A stretch of 64,000 nucleotides of DNA from Chiua virens (GCA_019787685.1 JAHNUO010000018.1:62001-126000), one strand, 5' to 3'; numbered from the stretch's first letter, positions 32,670 through 45,966 are shown. The notes: generated from the letters alone by a model not told the origin. A program made the numbers and translations.

Positions 32670-35600
32670 ATGCCATCAAGCAAGAACTCCAATGTCCAAC
32701 GTCAAGCCACCCCGGAGTCTCCTGTTTACTATCGCCCGTTGTTACAGCTCGATAATTCTCCTTCCTGGATCACAGAACACCCCAACGCCGCTCAGCTTGA
32801 TAGACCACCCGCCTCCCCTCCCTCGCCGGTTCACGACGCACAGCATGCGAGTCATATCCAACACGAGGCTATAGACGACGACGACGACGACGACGACGAC
32901 CATCCAACCAAGCATGACGGTCGTTTCCTTTCCGTGTCCCCCTTTCCGGTCGTCTCTCCTTCCCCTCGTCGGGTATTCAATGGTTTATCTCCGTCGCCAC
33001 CTGTGTCGCATGGGCATACTCGATCTCCTGTCCTTGTTCGGTGAGTATCCTCCAGTTCATCACAGTGGAACATGATCCGTGCACACGTTGTCGCCGGCCC
33101 TCTGTCTTCTAGGCAACTTGCGCCTTGATTCATCCTATATTTGTACAACTCCATTCACCACGTGTCCAACCAATCCACACTCCATCATTCTATTCAATTC
33201 AGTCATGTTCAGCCCGAAATAGCTTAATTACTGAACTTGTTCTTTCTAGTCAACCAACAATGCTCGAGAACTTTTCTCGCACTGTGCGAAACTACGTTCC
33301 AACTTCTATCCCTGTCCCCGTCGCTGCGCCTTCTCCACCCCGAGTCTCTCGGCCCGTGTCCATTGGAAGTTTCATGGGTCCTAACGGAAATTATCCTCGT
33401 TCCTTTGAGCAAGACCCCTTGATTGGCCGTTCTTCCCTAGATAGGCGCCGAGCGTCTCAATCACAGAGTCAGGCTGTTGCGAGGACGAGAGGCTCCTTGA
33501 TCGACTCGCCGGAGACGCAAAGGACCATTCTCGGTTCGGATGACGGGGATATCGTTCCAGGAAACCATCTTTTGACTGCGTACCCTACTGTCGCTGAAGG
33601 AGATAACGTTGTTTGGTCTCATTGGGATAGCTTACCTCAATCTCATTCGATGCCCAGGTAAAGATTTACTCGACTACCCATGTACGTGGTCTGACCACAG
33701 GTCTTGATAGGCGTGTTCTGTTCCTCGGCTACCCTTCTGGGTTCCAGATGTGGGATTGCACCAATTTGACTTCCGTCTCCGAAGTTTTGAATGTTTCCGA
33801 TCCTTTATGGGGGCATGTTATCTTTGCCGGTGTTCTTCCGTCGCCTCACGTAGACAATGGCCACTTGACAAGTTTAAGGCCCCTGATTGGTGTAATGTGA
33901 GTCGTTTTGTTAATTTGTGCTACCCATTCACGCAAATCACATTGTAGCTCTAAGATGCGAGGTCAATCTACAATGCTTATTTATTCGTTGCGCTCCCACG
34001 AGGTGGTGAAACGACTGCCGTTCTATAATGTATCATCCTTTGCTTCAAATCACCTCTTTACCGTTATCGTGAGTCTCGAAATAGACCCCTCCCACTTTGA
34101 CGGATTGTTAACAATGCGTTCTAGAGTACAACAAACCCGCCTACCCTTCACGTTCTTTCTTCGGCATCGTTAACCATACTACATACTATTCCTTCGTCTT
34201 CCCTATTTGCTTTCAGTCGTACATCAACGCATAAACCAAATACCAACAACATTGTATCAGTATCAAGCATAGATTTTCATGATTCGGACGACACCTCGAC
34301 ACCGGACGATCCCATTCCCATCTATTCCCTGTCTCACCGCCTTCTCGCGTTCGCTACTCAACCACCGCGCTCAGATTCGCCAAGTGATCCCACCACACTA
34401 CGACCACGCACGCACGTGCGAGCTTCCTCGAGTTCATTTGGCATCTCTCAAGCGGACCTCGGGAATGCCGCGATCAAAGTTGGAGAGTCCGTCTTGAGTG
34501 GTATGAAGTCACTGGGAGGGATGGCATACAATGCCGCGGCCGAATATGCGAAGTCGCATGCTGGCGTGTCAACTGTGACTCCTACCTCCCTACGCACGCA
34601 CGGTGACCCAACGCGGCGTCTTCTTACTGCCCAGAGAGAACGCCCTCCATCCGTGATGAGCGGGGTGAGCAACCTCTTCTTTTCGCGTAGCGCGCCCGCC
34701 ACGAGTGGCGGGAACCACGATCACGATCAAGGCGAAGGATACGACCATGCCCACCTTCGAGGTGCGACTACCGGCGACGCGACGCCGTTGAGTGACGTTG
34801 AAGATGGGCGTGACTCTTGGTTCGTCCGGGATGTGTCTGCTTCTGGATCTTACGTCAAAGTCCTCGACTTGGGCCCGCTGCTGAATAGCCATGCTTCATC
34901 GCTTCCTCAGGTCATTACCGAGTTTCTCGCTGCGAAGCACCAGCCTATCAGTCATCTTACTTTCACCCATGACGGGAATGCGCTTCTGGTTGGACCTCAG
35001 GATGGCCAAGTAGTGCGTGTTTTTCAGCTTCGGCGGCGTTCCCAGATGTCCAGAGGTGTGAACGTTGGGGTCGGAGGTGGGTCTAACGCGGGCAGTGGCG
35101 GAAGTGGGAAGGATGGTAAGAATGCTGGCTCTGGTGCTGGACTTGGATCGGTTTCTGTCGCACCTTCAGTTGGCCCGGAGGACGCACCATGGCACGTTTA
35201 CAATCTTCGTCGCGGTCGTACTTCCGCCGTCCTTCAAAGTATGGAGGCTTCTCCAGACGGTCGATGGGTTGCCGTTGGTACCAAGAAGGGCACGGTACAC
35301 ATTTTTGCGATCAATCCGTACGGGGGACAACCTGATATGAGGAGTCACATGGACACCAGGGTATGGAACGTGGACAAACCTGTTAGTGTTTTGACTTGCA
35401 GTTTCTCTTTCGAACCTGACTTTTGGTGGATTTTGGACAGCAGCCACTTTCTGTCGAGTTGGCACCAATCGCGCGCTTGCGTTCGACCCGTGCCACTGGA
35501 GCCGACGGGTTTCGTTCGGATTTGTCGTTCACGTTCGTCTGGAGCAACGAAATGACGATGCCTACGAGCCTGCTACCCCCACAGATGGCGTCCTCGCCAA

Positions 35601-36926
35601 GCGCATCATCCGGTCGTTCGGATCATCCCTCACCGCTTTCTTTCCAACGCCAGCACAATTTCAAGGACGTACTTGTGTTCGATGCTTCCGGGGGGGTGTT
35701 GTCCTTGCGAAGGATCACGCTCGAGCAACGACCTCGCGATTCGGGTATCCCATTTTCTTCCCCCATTGCGTCGCTCGCGACCAGCATCTCGTTGCCTGGG
35801 GTTGGGGCTGCGGGCCGACTGAGTACATCACCACCTGCGCACACTCGTACTCCGAATAGGGACTCGGCAAGGAAACGGTCGGGACTGACACAACAAATGC
35901 TTGAGGCGGCGACTGAGTTGGTGGGCAAGGAGAGTACCGTGGCGACATGGCAATTGAAGCGGCGGCATGATTGGGGGGAGGTGAAACATGTCCTCCATGA
36001 AGTTGGGGATCAGCCGAACCCTGTTTCGTCCAAGTTCGTATCCTTTCTTCCTCTCTCGTTTTTCGATGATGTTGATTGTATGCGGAATGGTTTCGTAGCT
36101 CGCTCGCGCATGCAGAACTATCAACTTGTTCCCGTTCACCGGCTCTTGTACCCCGTTCGATTTATCTCTCGCACCAGTTCTTGTTCTATTCCCTGGGCGA
36201 GGATTACCACGCGCTCATCCGACTACATCCGGCTCGCCATCTCCGGGGCCAAGATCGACGTACGGAGAGAAGTGGAGGCAAGCACCTCTACCTACTATGT
36301 CGAGGATATGGGGTTCCCATCTGACCAGCTACACGCCCGGTCTCATTCTCATTCGCACCTGCATATGCACGCACATACGTCGTCCTCGTTCGACGAGCCC
36401 CTCGCGAACGCGATGAGCGCTGAGATGGCATACGATCCGAGCAATGGCGGTGGCCGGGTGACAATTCCGATGTTGCCAAACGGGGCTGCACAGCAGTCTG
36501 TCCGAGCGAGGACGGGGTCGTCTTGGGGCGGCTCGGGGACGCGCGCTGCACTGTCTGGGATGAGCATGAGCGGAGGGATTCCTATCCGGATGATGGAGGG
36601 TGTTCGGGGGGATGATTCGAAGGGAGATGGATCGGGTGAAGGGTGGACTTGAGCGTTCGACAGCTCCACGTGATGGGGATAGAGAAGGGCGGGTGCCACT
36701 CGAGTTTGACGAGCAGGACGAGGACTTTGGAAAAGTTAGTGGGGCGGACCCAGGAGAAGGGGATGGAGAAGAGTTGTGGCGTGCTGCGTGGAGTGAAGAG
36801 GATAGGCTGGCGGTGGATGAGGCAGAGAGGTTTGACGACGTACTTGGGGTCATGGACGAGGATCAGATGCCTGCGAGTGTGCCTGCCCAGACAGGGATGG
36901 GCTCAAGCGGGAATGATCAGTGGTAA
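32670..36926 (+). CDS. BCAS3-like WD40/PROPPIN-related protein
   Basis: A long gene of about eight exons, more than 1,000 residues. Exon 1 (32670-33041) has a Pro/Ser-rich tail with nine Asp in a row. It is joined to a second exon at about 33250 (RQPTMLENFSRTVRNYVPTS). Beta-propeller blades follow: VLFLGYPSGFQMWDCTNL, MLIYSLRSHEVVKRLPF, FVRDVSASGSYVKVLDL, ISHLTFTHDGNALLVG, SPDGRWVAVGTKKGTVHIFAINPYGG and LVFDASGGVLSLRRI. The BCAS3 C-terminal signature SLAHAELSTCSRSPALVPRSIYLSHQF and LGEDYHALIR comes next. Human BCAS3 acts with PHAF1 at the phagophore in autophagy. Downstream of about 36220 the likely frame changes by one base, and a further change is needed near 36640 to reach the final acidic exon, so the 3' structure is uncertain. 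Confidence 0.72.
32874..32900 (+). repeat. GAC microsatellite (9 units) encoding poly-Asp
   Basis: Nine perfect GAC repeats inside exon 1 of the BCAS3-like gene give nine consecutive Asp residues. Likely to vary in length between strains. Confidence 0.9.
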
Positions 36927-37559
36927 TCTTGAAGCTCAAGGCTAGGATTGTCAACTCTCCCGGCTCTAATGACTTTCGTCTGTCCTTACAGTGTATGCTT
37001 TTACAAGGAATGTGTTTTGTTTGAAACATTAGGTTGTAAGGGATTGAATATTTCAAAGCACATATTGTGCAGGTTAGACAGTGCAATCATGTTACAATGA
37101 GACTCCAATTTCATGTACTTCTGATGCTAGCATTCTGGAATTATGTCAAGGTAGCACTTGGGCTGCTGAGATGATAATTTTGAAAATGCAGCATTTACTC
37201 TCATCCCTGTTAGAAAATTATGCTGCTATAACTATTAGAGGTCCCATCATACTGGACATAAATTGTTGTCTTGAAAGCAGAAGGCTGAGATGAGATCTGA
37301 GACTCCATTCAAGTTTCATGTTATCACGCATATGATAATGTACAAGTGCATGGCTCAGCACAGCTTTGCTGTGCCAAGGTCACCGACTCCTGAGTTCATG
37401 TTCAGCAGTCTAGTACTGTAACAGAGCCAGGCTGAGAAGATCTCAGGTACTGCGTGCACGCGTTGCCAGTGTGGGTTCAACTGACTTTTCTAGTAGTAAC
37501 CCGTTTTGATCTGCACTGCTACAATTTCATGAACATGCGTTCGGCGCGCTGCGTGTTAG
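36927..37559. other. AT-rich insert-like segment with hairpin
   Basis: AT-rich, CpG-poor sequence unlike the flanking gene DNA. At about 37354-37374 it holds an imperfect palindrome, CAGCACAGCTTTGCTGTG, similar in style (TTT loop) to the Tc1-unit hairpin. It may be a short transposon or MITE remnant, but terminal repeats were not found. Confidence 0.35.
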
Positions 37560-38940
37560 CTTGACGTTTTCAAGTTGTCGTTTTCTGCTCCTCGGCTACT
37601 TTTCGGGTAGTAGCCTGAGGTGCCAGTGCGGAATGGGACAAATTCATTGACATCCTGCGTGTCCCAGGCGTCGAGCCTTTCCTGTCCTCGATTGGGGTAT
37701 GTTACCACTTAAGCTTTTCCTAGTAGCCTTCTCTGACTACCGCTGCAGGCCCGTGCCGCCCTGACTATCGTAATAAGTAATCCATCATGGGGTGGTGACC
37801 TCCTTTCACGAACACCTTGTATCTCCAAGACACGAGCCGATCTGTAACCCTACCGATTCGTTAGGCTCCCACGAACTTCGTCGATAAGTAGCTGTCATTC
37901 CAGAATGGATCGCCATTTGCCCAAGCAACCTTTTTACCGTTTATTGTGAGTGCTCCCCATAAAGCATTTCTTCATTCCGGCGAACTCTTTAAGGTGCACG
38001 TTCGAGTTACGCCACGAAATCACTCCCACCACTGCTACCAGTCCATTCGGATACATTCGCTTAGTACAGTCACAAATATAACGAAACCACAATCACCATC
38101 ATGTAGCGAAGACATTCACGGTTCAGGCGAAATCTCGGTCTCCAGCTGACCCCCTCTAGCGTTTGTTGTTTGACTGTCTCCCGGATTCGCCACAGAGCCC
38201 CGCCACTTTATAACCGCGAACACATGCCCGCGCTTCCTCGAACCTGTTTGCTATCTTTCAAGCGGGCTTCGGCAATGCCCGCAATCAAAGTTGGAAAGCA
38301 TGAGATCGTTCAATGTGATGTCGTACAAGGGCCGCGGCCGAGTACGCAAGGTTGCATGCTGGTATCGTCCTCGCATCGCCACGCAATACACGATGCCCCG
38401 ATACGGCGTCTTCTGTCCACACAGGGGGACTAACCTACTTCCGTGATGAACGGGAAGGATCAGCTGTTCTATTCGCGAAACCTTTGGCGAGAGCGGGAAC
38501 TACGATCATGATCGAGTTCGCGGACATGACCATGCCCATCTCCGAGGGGAGACTGTCCAATGGTAATACCATGACGGGCGTAACGCTTGGCTCATCCGTA
38601 ATACGTCTGCCCCTGCTCGGCGCTGCCAAACATGACTTGGATTAGCCATCTCATGTATGTCATGACGGAAATGGACTTGCCACGTCCTCCCAGGATGGAC
38701 AAGGCGTGCGTCACACTCCACTTTCAAATTCGGCAACGTTACGCAAGGGTCAAGAGGGGCGAGTAGTGGGTGTACTGCGGATCACCGTTGTGGGAAATGG
38801 GAATCAGTGCGTTGCCGGTGTCTGTGAACTTGGATCAGTTCTTGTCGCTAACTGGACGCACTTCGTAGCGTGCCGTGTCCTCGGGTGGAGGAACCACCAT
38901 ACACGTGGGCTGGCATAGGTCTTCATTCTCAAGATGAGAT
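37560..38940 (+). pseudogene. Decayed partial duplicate of the BCAS3-like gene
   Basis: Blocks match the gene at 32670-36926 in order. CTCCTCGGCTACTTTTCGGG (about 37596) matches 33724, and the GCTCCCACGAACTTCG block (about 37865) matches 33991. CTTTTTACCGTTTATTGTGAG matches the exon-intron junction at about 34050. The segment with GCGCTTCCTCGA, CAAGCGG, CGGCAATGCC and AATCAAAGTTGGA (about 38230-38300) matches 34420-34485, and the part around 38700-38930 matches 35000-35230. Introns are retained, so this is a DNA-level duplication, not a processed copy. Many stops and indels are present. Confidence 0.82.
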
Positions 38941-40217
38941 ATCTTGACCTCCTGAACCCTGATGCTTTAGATTGATGTTACCCGGGGCCAGCATGGGTCG
39001 ATAAGGGCGGTGAAGGGTCGAAGTTTTGTCTGCCCTGTTGACGAGGTCAGCCTGGTTCCTGAACTTGTGCCTGGCACTATCGGTATCAGTGCGGTCTGTC
39101 GTGAGCCTCATGCTCGAGACTTGGGAAATTCGACTCGAAACATCTAATTGTTCGAGCTGACTTACGGTCAACAGCCGTGGTCGCTTACCCTGAGAAGAAC
39201 GACTGTTTTACTCGTTGCAGCCTAGTGGGTTCAGGGGCGGTGGTCGTTCGTATTTTAGCGATTGACTATGAAGAGACATTGTACAGCCGTTACTTCGCCT
39301 GTGAACTGATTCTGCGAGACTACGACCCTTGGATTGACCTGACCGTTTTTGGTAGTTCTGTCGGACCTTGGTCGGTCGATAATCACCGATTCACGCCTAC
39401 TTGGCACTTGCCGTCAACCAGTGGATGATCGATGATCAAGCATTGGTTGCAGGGTAACCCTTCGTAAAACAGGTCGTAACACTCTGATGAAGCTTTGATG
39501 GATGGCAGTTCTTTGCAAAGGCAAGAACGATTGAACTAATATCGATAAAACGCCGCGGTCCGCACGATGGAGCTACAGGTCTTGCGCCGGTCGTTCACCG
39601 CTCTCCTTCCCCGAGCGTGATGCCACGTTCACTTCGGCAAGCCGCTCAAGGCAAGTACTGCTTAGAGCCTTGGGCAACGAGCACTGCAGCAAGGACCCTG
39701 AAATCTGAAAAGAGTTGCCCGAGCCCAGGGCCTTGTGACTCGCGTCCAAGAATATCCCCTTATCGAAACATGCGGCCGTGGAGACTACAAGATAATACGG
39801 CGTAACCCTCTTTGGCATGGTATGGGTATCCGTCTTGTATAGGCTAAGCTCGTCAAAATTTCCTTGTGTGGACGTCAAAGTTCCCAACGCAAACAAGGGC
39901 AACGTTAATACTTGGCATCGTCGGCGTCTCTCGTCGTTCGAACTTTCAGAAAGATTGTCAGTACGGTGGTGAGTTTTCTTTGAATGATAGGATATCCTGT
40001 GGGTTTATAGAGGGTTCTGATGCATACACACGCAACGCCATGGTCAGGAACTTTTTTCCTCCACGTCCGTGTTCGGATCCACACCTGACCTGTCAGTGGT
40101 CGTGTACGATAAGCATCCTGGACGATATATAAAACCGGAGCGAATACACACTTGTGGTTACATATTCGTTCCCTCGGAGTCAAATTCGACAATCGATATC
40201 GCGTATCGCTTTCCACG
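38941..40217. other. Intergenic region before the OPT gene
   Basis: Short frames only. The first part may be further decayed BCAS3-like sequence that I can no longer align. The last 100 bases are the OPT promoter and leader (a TATATAAAA stretch near 40126-40134 lies about 85 bases before the ATG). Confidence 0.4.
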
Positions 40218-43200
40218 ATGGACGCGGTTATCTACGAGGACAGGAAAGACAATGAAAAGTATTCGGCCTCGTCATCCGAGAATGAGAAGGGGAGGGTGAG
40301 CGCGGATGTGGAAGTGGCTTCCGTGGAACAGCCTGAAGACGAGGACGAGGCGAATGCCTCGGCGTCTACGATCAATACGGATGACCCGTTTCCCATTGAT
40401 CCTCATGCACCTGTTGAGGAAAGGCAATTTACGCTTCGTGCCGTTCTCGTCGGGTGCGCTCTGGGTGCGGTCATTGCAGCCAGCAACATCTATCTCGGGT
40501 TAAAGGTACGCCCCCTGCGCTTTATTCGTCCGTCCTATCTTGATCTCGCAACGTAATCAGACAGGTTGGACGTTCGGTGCATCTCTTTTTGGTTCCATAT
40601 TTGGTTTTGCTATCCTTAAACCCATCTCGACCTCCGCTCCGAGTTACCTCGGTGGCGGCTACTTTGGCCCAAAAGAAAACAACATTGTCCAATCCGCCGC
40701 GTCTGCTGCCGGTTCTCTCGGCCTCCTCTTTACCTCCGGATTCCCCGCCGCTTATCAACTTGGTCTCCTCAGCGCTCTCCCTAGTCAAGATATTGGCCGC
40801 CTTTTCACCTTTACGATCTGCTGTGCCTTTTTCGGACTGGCGTTCTCGATCCCGCTGCGTAAATTTTACATCCTCAAACTGAAGCTTGTTTTCCCCTCTG
40901 GTGTGGCGGCGGCGTATACGATTCAGTCGTTGCATGTCGGGAAGAACGCGGCCAAGGACGCGAAGCGCAAAACCAAGGCGTTGATCCTGTCATTCTGTTT
41001 CGCGATCGCACTGAAGGTTGTAAGCGAGTATGCCCCGGGTGTGCTTTGGGATTGGCACTTGTTTTACACGCTGAATCGGATCGGATGGACGTCCGCAATC
41101 AATGCCGAGAGCTGGGTGTGTATTTATTCCGTTTTCTTTTCTTGTGACCGGTGCAAGGGTCCTTCACTCATGCACGTGGTTGATTCCGACAGGGATGGAT
41201 TTGGGAATGGACACCGGCGTTTATTGGTGCTGGCATGCTGACGGGTATCAACGCCTCGTACAGTTTCTTGGGTGGCGTACGTTTCAGCTACGCGATGTAC
41301 GTTGCATTTTGATCGTTGACGACCTGTGCTTTAGAGTTTTCTTGCATGGGCCATCATCGGGCCCATCATTGTTCAAACTGGCAAGGTGTGTCACCCCCGA
41401 GCTTGTTGTGCCAGCCATGGTTTTCAAACTCGTGCAGGCGTTCGGTATTCCTGCAGACGAGAGCGTTCCTGGCTATATGAATTACGTTTCTATGTACGTG
41501 ACGTTGTACGGGACCGCATACATGCTTATCCCTTGCGCTAGGTCCCTCACGGATCCCATCAATCACCCTTCTCCCCGTTACTGGCTGGTGACTGACTTTT
41601 TTGTCTCCTCGTCACAGCTAGCACATTGACTCACGTACACGTTTAGGTTTGGCCAGGGACTTTGATGCTCCTTTGCACAAGCTTCGCTGAAGTGGCGTGC
41701 AATTGGAAATCCATCTACGCCGCCCTACGAACGCTGACCTTGTCCATCAGCGAGCACTTCCAAAGACAGCGCTTCGGCGCTGAGGACTCCGCCCGCGATC
41801 TCGATATTGTGGACCCGGTCCCAGAGGACGAACGTGTCCCTCTCTGGATGTGGGCCTTCGGTGCTAATTTTGAGCATCATCATCAGCTGTGTCGTGATGG
41901 ACGTTCAGTTTGGGCAAAACGTCGGCATTACGCTGTTGGGTGCGTCCCACGCCTCAAATTATGGTGTCGTACTGATGTGCTCGAATAGCCATCTTCTTTG
42001 CATTCTTGTTTAGTTTCATTGGGTGTGAGAGTGCTGGACGGACGAATATCAACCCCGTCACAGCCATTGGTAAAGCTCTATTTTTTGACTCAATAATTTT
42101 GGCACGTCTGACTCGCGGTAGGAAATGCGTCTCAGCTCGTGTTTGGCGGTGTGGGGAAAGGACAGCATTATTCGGTCAAGAGAGGGGAGTTGCTCAACTC
42201 CCTCTCTGGTATGCTCGCACTCGGTTCGTGTCTGATCACCGTTTACATGCTGTATGTACCCCTCACATGATCCCCTTTCCCACCTGTAGGCGCTGCAGAA
42301 CAAGGTACATCTTCTAATTCTTAATCCAACCTGCGATCCTCTTTCCCAAAATACCCTGAAAAAAATAAATAAAGGAAAATTAACACGCACGCTTTTCAGC
42401 CGCCGACATGATCGGCGATCTCAAGACCGCCCATCTCCTGCGGTCTTCTCCGAAAGCCGTGTTCGGAAGTCAACTATGTGGCGCGATTGTGTCCATCTTC
42501 ATGGCTGCCGGTGTTTATGTCGTCTTTTCGACGGCGTATCCGTGTATCAATGACTTGTCATATACGACGTGTAGTTTCCCGACACCGGATGTACAATCGT
42601 GGCGCGTAAGTGCCGATTAGTTCATGTGTGCCGTGGATCTTGATCCTCCCCCTCGGACACGCCGTCGATGTAGGCGGTGGCGGTTGCAGTGTCGTCCCCG
42701 ACGCTCCCCATCCCACCCTCCTCGGGGTATACTGCGATCGGGCTCGGTATCGCGGCGGTCTTGTCGGTCGTGGCCAAATACACCCTCGTACCACCGAAAT
42801 ACCACGCGTTCGTCCCGTACGTCATCCTTCTAGCCTCTCTCGCGCGCATTCTCACTCCTCATCTCCGCGTCTTCTTCATTCATTCATTCATGTGTGTGGA
42901 CATGCGCGTGTGGACAGCAACTTTAACGCGATCGGAATCGGATTTATCATGAGTGCGTGTTCATTCGCGCATGTCAGGGTCCGCTGACGCGTGCGATCTA
43001 GACGTGACGACGTACCCGCTCGCCATGTTCTTCGGGTCGACGATCGCGTTCGTGTGGCGACGTCGGTATGTGTGGTGTCCTGCCGAGTCGGGCGTGCCGC
43101 TGACCCGCGGGGTTTAGGGCGTTTGGACACTATCAGATGTTCTGTTTCGCGGTCGCCGCGGGGTTCATCGCGGGAGAGGGTCTTGGTGGGATCGTCACGG

Positions 43201-43280
43201 CCGTGTTGACGATCGCGGGTGTGAGTGGGGCGGTGTATGGGACGAGCGTGGGGTGTCCTGGGGGTGTGTACTGTGGATGA
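40218..43280 (+). CDS. OPT-family oligopeptide transporter
   Basis: A gene with many introns encoding about 750 residues. An acidic cytosolic N-terminus (about 60 residues) is followed by FTLRAVLVGCALGAVIAASNIYLGLKTGWTFGAS, the OPT entry motif, split by an intron at about 40507. Further membrane segments include SLFGSIFGFAIL, YQLGLLSAL, FTICCAFFGLAFSIPLRKFYIL, LVFPSGVAAAYTIQ, WTPAFIGAGMLTGINASYSFLGG, ESAGRTNINPVTAIG, VFGSQLCGAIVSIFMAAGVYVVF, FNAIGIGFIM and the last FCFAVAAGFIAGEGLGGIVTAVLTIAGV. The pattern fits the proton-coupled OPT superfamily at the plasma membrane, which carries small peptides or metal chelates. The substrate is unknown. The stop is TGA at 43278-43280. Middle exon borders were joined by homology and may be off by a few bases. 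Confidence 0.82.
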
Positions 43281-44095
43281 TGCTTGGTGGGTGGTGTGTT
43301 TGAGTGACGATAATGACGACGATGAGGGCATGATGACGATGAGGGCATTATGGTGATGATGGTATGAAGACATGCGGAGATGACGAGATGACGTCGTCGC
43401 CGACGCTTGCATGAATAGAGAAAATGAAGGCGACGAAGACAATATTGAAACAAGGGGAAAGTGCGCTGGCACTGGGGCGTCAAAGACTGATCCGAACAGC
43501 GATAGAGATGCGATAGCAGTTGAGTTGAAGAACTAGCCGAGCCGAACTTACTTGGCCGAATTCAAGTCTATTCGTCGGACGGATCATGATGTACGTGTAA
43601 GGCCCAAACGTTGCTCGGCCGTCGATCGTGCCGCAAGTCCCAACCTATGCCGAATTGAGGTTCAAATCGCTCTAGCCCTATTTCTATACAATTAAAATTC
43701 ACTTCCGCTTGACGTATAGGAGAGTGATTTGTCCCATCCACACGACCGTACCCCAAAAGTACCCCCGTTGCGCCGACTCGAATGCATTTTTGTAGAAAAA
43801 TGATTGGCGTATAAACGGGATGAGCCGGGAAAAAATGTAAAAAAGAAGCAATGGCGTAAACGAGGAATACATAAATAATATGGGAAAAAGCAAGAAGGAA
43901 ATAAACGCTCATCCTGGCGCAAAGTGTGTGATGCGATGTAGATGCAAAACCAAGTGTTAGATGCAAATGCCACGGTCACGTCATGCAAAGTAAAAGACTG
44001 AGTGTGAGCACATAAGACAGCGATACGAGTACAACAAAGAAATGCGATAGCAAAGCAACGATACGCACAGAAAACGAGATTGACAACAAAAACGA
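43281..44095. other. Convergent spacer
   Basis: About 800 bases between the OPT (+) and C2H2 (-) genes. Begins with GATGA-rich imperfect repeats (ATGACGATGAGGGCAT type, 43310-43400). No gene recognised, although frames of over 100 codons exist on the minus strand. Confidence 0.4.
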
Positions 44096-45966
44096 CTATG
44101 GCCGGTACACCTGTCCTGTGGAATGGCGCTTTTCCCTCTCTCGTCCACCGCCATTCATGGAGCGTCCGTGATAGCGATCCTGATCGCGTTCACGGTCACG
44201 CGTAGTGCAACTCGAGCTGGACGTAAACGCTGGACGCAATGCCGTCGAGACCCTCGAATCGGTACATGAAATCGCATAGGCGGCAATCGAGGGTCGGTAG
44301 ATTTGTCCGTGGCCATGGTTGTGCCCATGCGACGAGTGCCCATGCGAGTGTGACTGTGATTGCGATGGTGATTGCGATGATGGATGCGACTGGGTTGGCT
44401 GACGGCCCTGCTGATCCTGGGAAGGATGCGCGCTCGAGTTGGTGTGCGCGTGTCTGTGGAGTTGGCCATGACCATACGGGGACGTGTTGGCCGGTCCACG
44501 GGCCGGAGATGCCGATCGAGACCATACTGAGACATCGCTGGAGGACGAGGACCCCGCGGAGCCCTTCATGGGTAATGATGTTGGTGGCTGAGGGTGGACA
44601 TGAGGACCGCCAGGAGCATCACGTACGGCATTGTCCATGCCCTCATCGCCATCGGCCTCGAGCCGCGCAGCAACGTCACAATCGTCGACGTCCATGGGAT
44701 AACCATCGGCTTCTTCGTCAGAATAGCCCTCGTCCTCGGAGTGGCCCTCGCTCACGCTGGAGTCGGTGGCGGGGGGTGACATGAGCACGTGGTGTTGCAA
44801 AGGGTCGAGACGGGGATGGTGGAGAGGATGGTAAACGCCACTGCGTCCGACGTCGGGGTCGGGGAGACGCATGGGGGCGCTTCGGGAATGATTTCGCCAG
44901 TGTCGGCGCATATTGGAGTTGACATTGAATTCGCGCCCACAACCGGGATACGGACAGCGATACGCTATCAGCAGGACGTTATCAGCACCAAGACGAAACA
45001 TGAAAACGCCACGGAAGGCAAAGGGAGGAGCAGAAAAGGGGATAGTAGGGGGAAGGGGGGTGGTAAAGCGACGGACACGTTGCGTGATAAAATAAAAACA
45101 GCGCCACGTACGTTTAGCCCCCGTGTGGGTATTTACGTGAATTTTCATGCTACTCGGACGGTTGAAACGTTTGCCGCAATGTGGACATTGATGCTTCTTG
45201 CCTCTGCCTTCGCCTTGAATAGCGGCGCCGGGGATCTCTGATCTGAGATGGACGCGGCGACCATCCGTGACGAGGGCGGAAGTGGAAGAGATGGGGTGGT
45301 CGGAAAGGGGAAAGGAAAGGATCGTCGAGGAGGGAGAGCGGAGATGGGGAAGATCGGCTTCACGTGGGATCGACGGGGTAAGACCGTCTCTGGAGTAATG
45401 CCTTTCTCTGGTATCGGGAAGGATCTCGCGGACGGCCCTGTGGGGTCTGTGGCGTGGAGGGCGAGAATCTGAGGGAGACATCGCGACGCGAAAGACGGGG
45501 GCAGAGCCATGCATGCCAGGGTGTGTGCTGGTTGAGGAAGCCCGTGGACGGAGGGTGGTGCTAGAAGCGACATGCTCGAGGGAGGAGGTGATTGGGTCAG
45601 CGCGGAGGACGTTGAAAGAGTAGGAAGGTTGTTTTGACATCTGGTGTGAGCGGGTGGCAGACTCTGAGGAGGAACTTGATGGGGGAGGCGAGGGAGGAGG
45701 CTGATGGAGATGAAAGTTTTGGGGGAGCTTGTCGTCGCGACTGCGGGAAGAAGGCTGTGGATGGGTTGGATGGGGGCGTAGAGCGGTGAGGAGGGCGCTG
45801 ACCTGGTTCGTGGAGGGATTGTGCTTTGGGTTTTGGAGGGGGGAGCTGTGCTGGATGGACATCTCTGTCGTAGCGCTGAGAGGCGGTGGGGATAGCGATG
45901 GGGGGTAGTGGGCTCACCTGGAAAGATGTCACGTATGCTTGGGAGGGGGACGGGAGGACGGGACAT
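44096..45966 (-). CDS. C2H2 zinc-finger transcription factor
   Basis: Three exons on the minus strand, about 560 residues. Exon 1 (from 45966) encodes MSRPPVPLPSIRDIFP and is spliced GTGAGC to CGACAG onto MSIQHSSPLQNPKH. Two fingers follow: QCPHCGKRFNRPSSMKIHVNTH and RCPYPGCGREFNVNSNMRRHWRNH. They are joined through a KP linker that appears only after removing an intron (about 44968-45097, donor GTACGT, acceptor GCTGATAG). The rest is low-complexity: Ser/Pro-rich before, acidic (EDEGYSDEEADGYPMDVDD) after, then a His/Gly/Ser-rich tract (HGHSSHGHNHGHG). A nuclear DNA-binding regulator is likely. The target is unknown. Confidence 0.85.

Noticed and set aside
44239..44784. 181-codon plus-strand frame and other frames opposite the C2H2 gene
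   Set aside because: Shadow of the Ser/His-rich coding sequence on the minus strand, which has clear zinc fingers.
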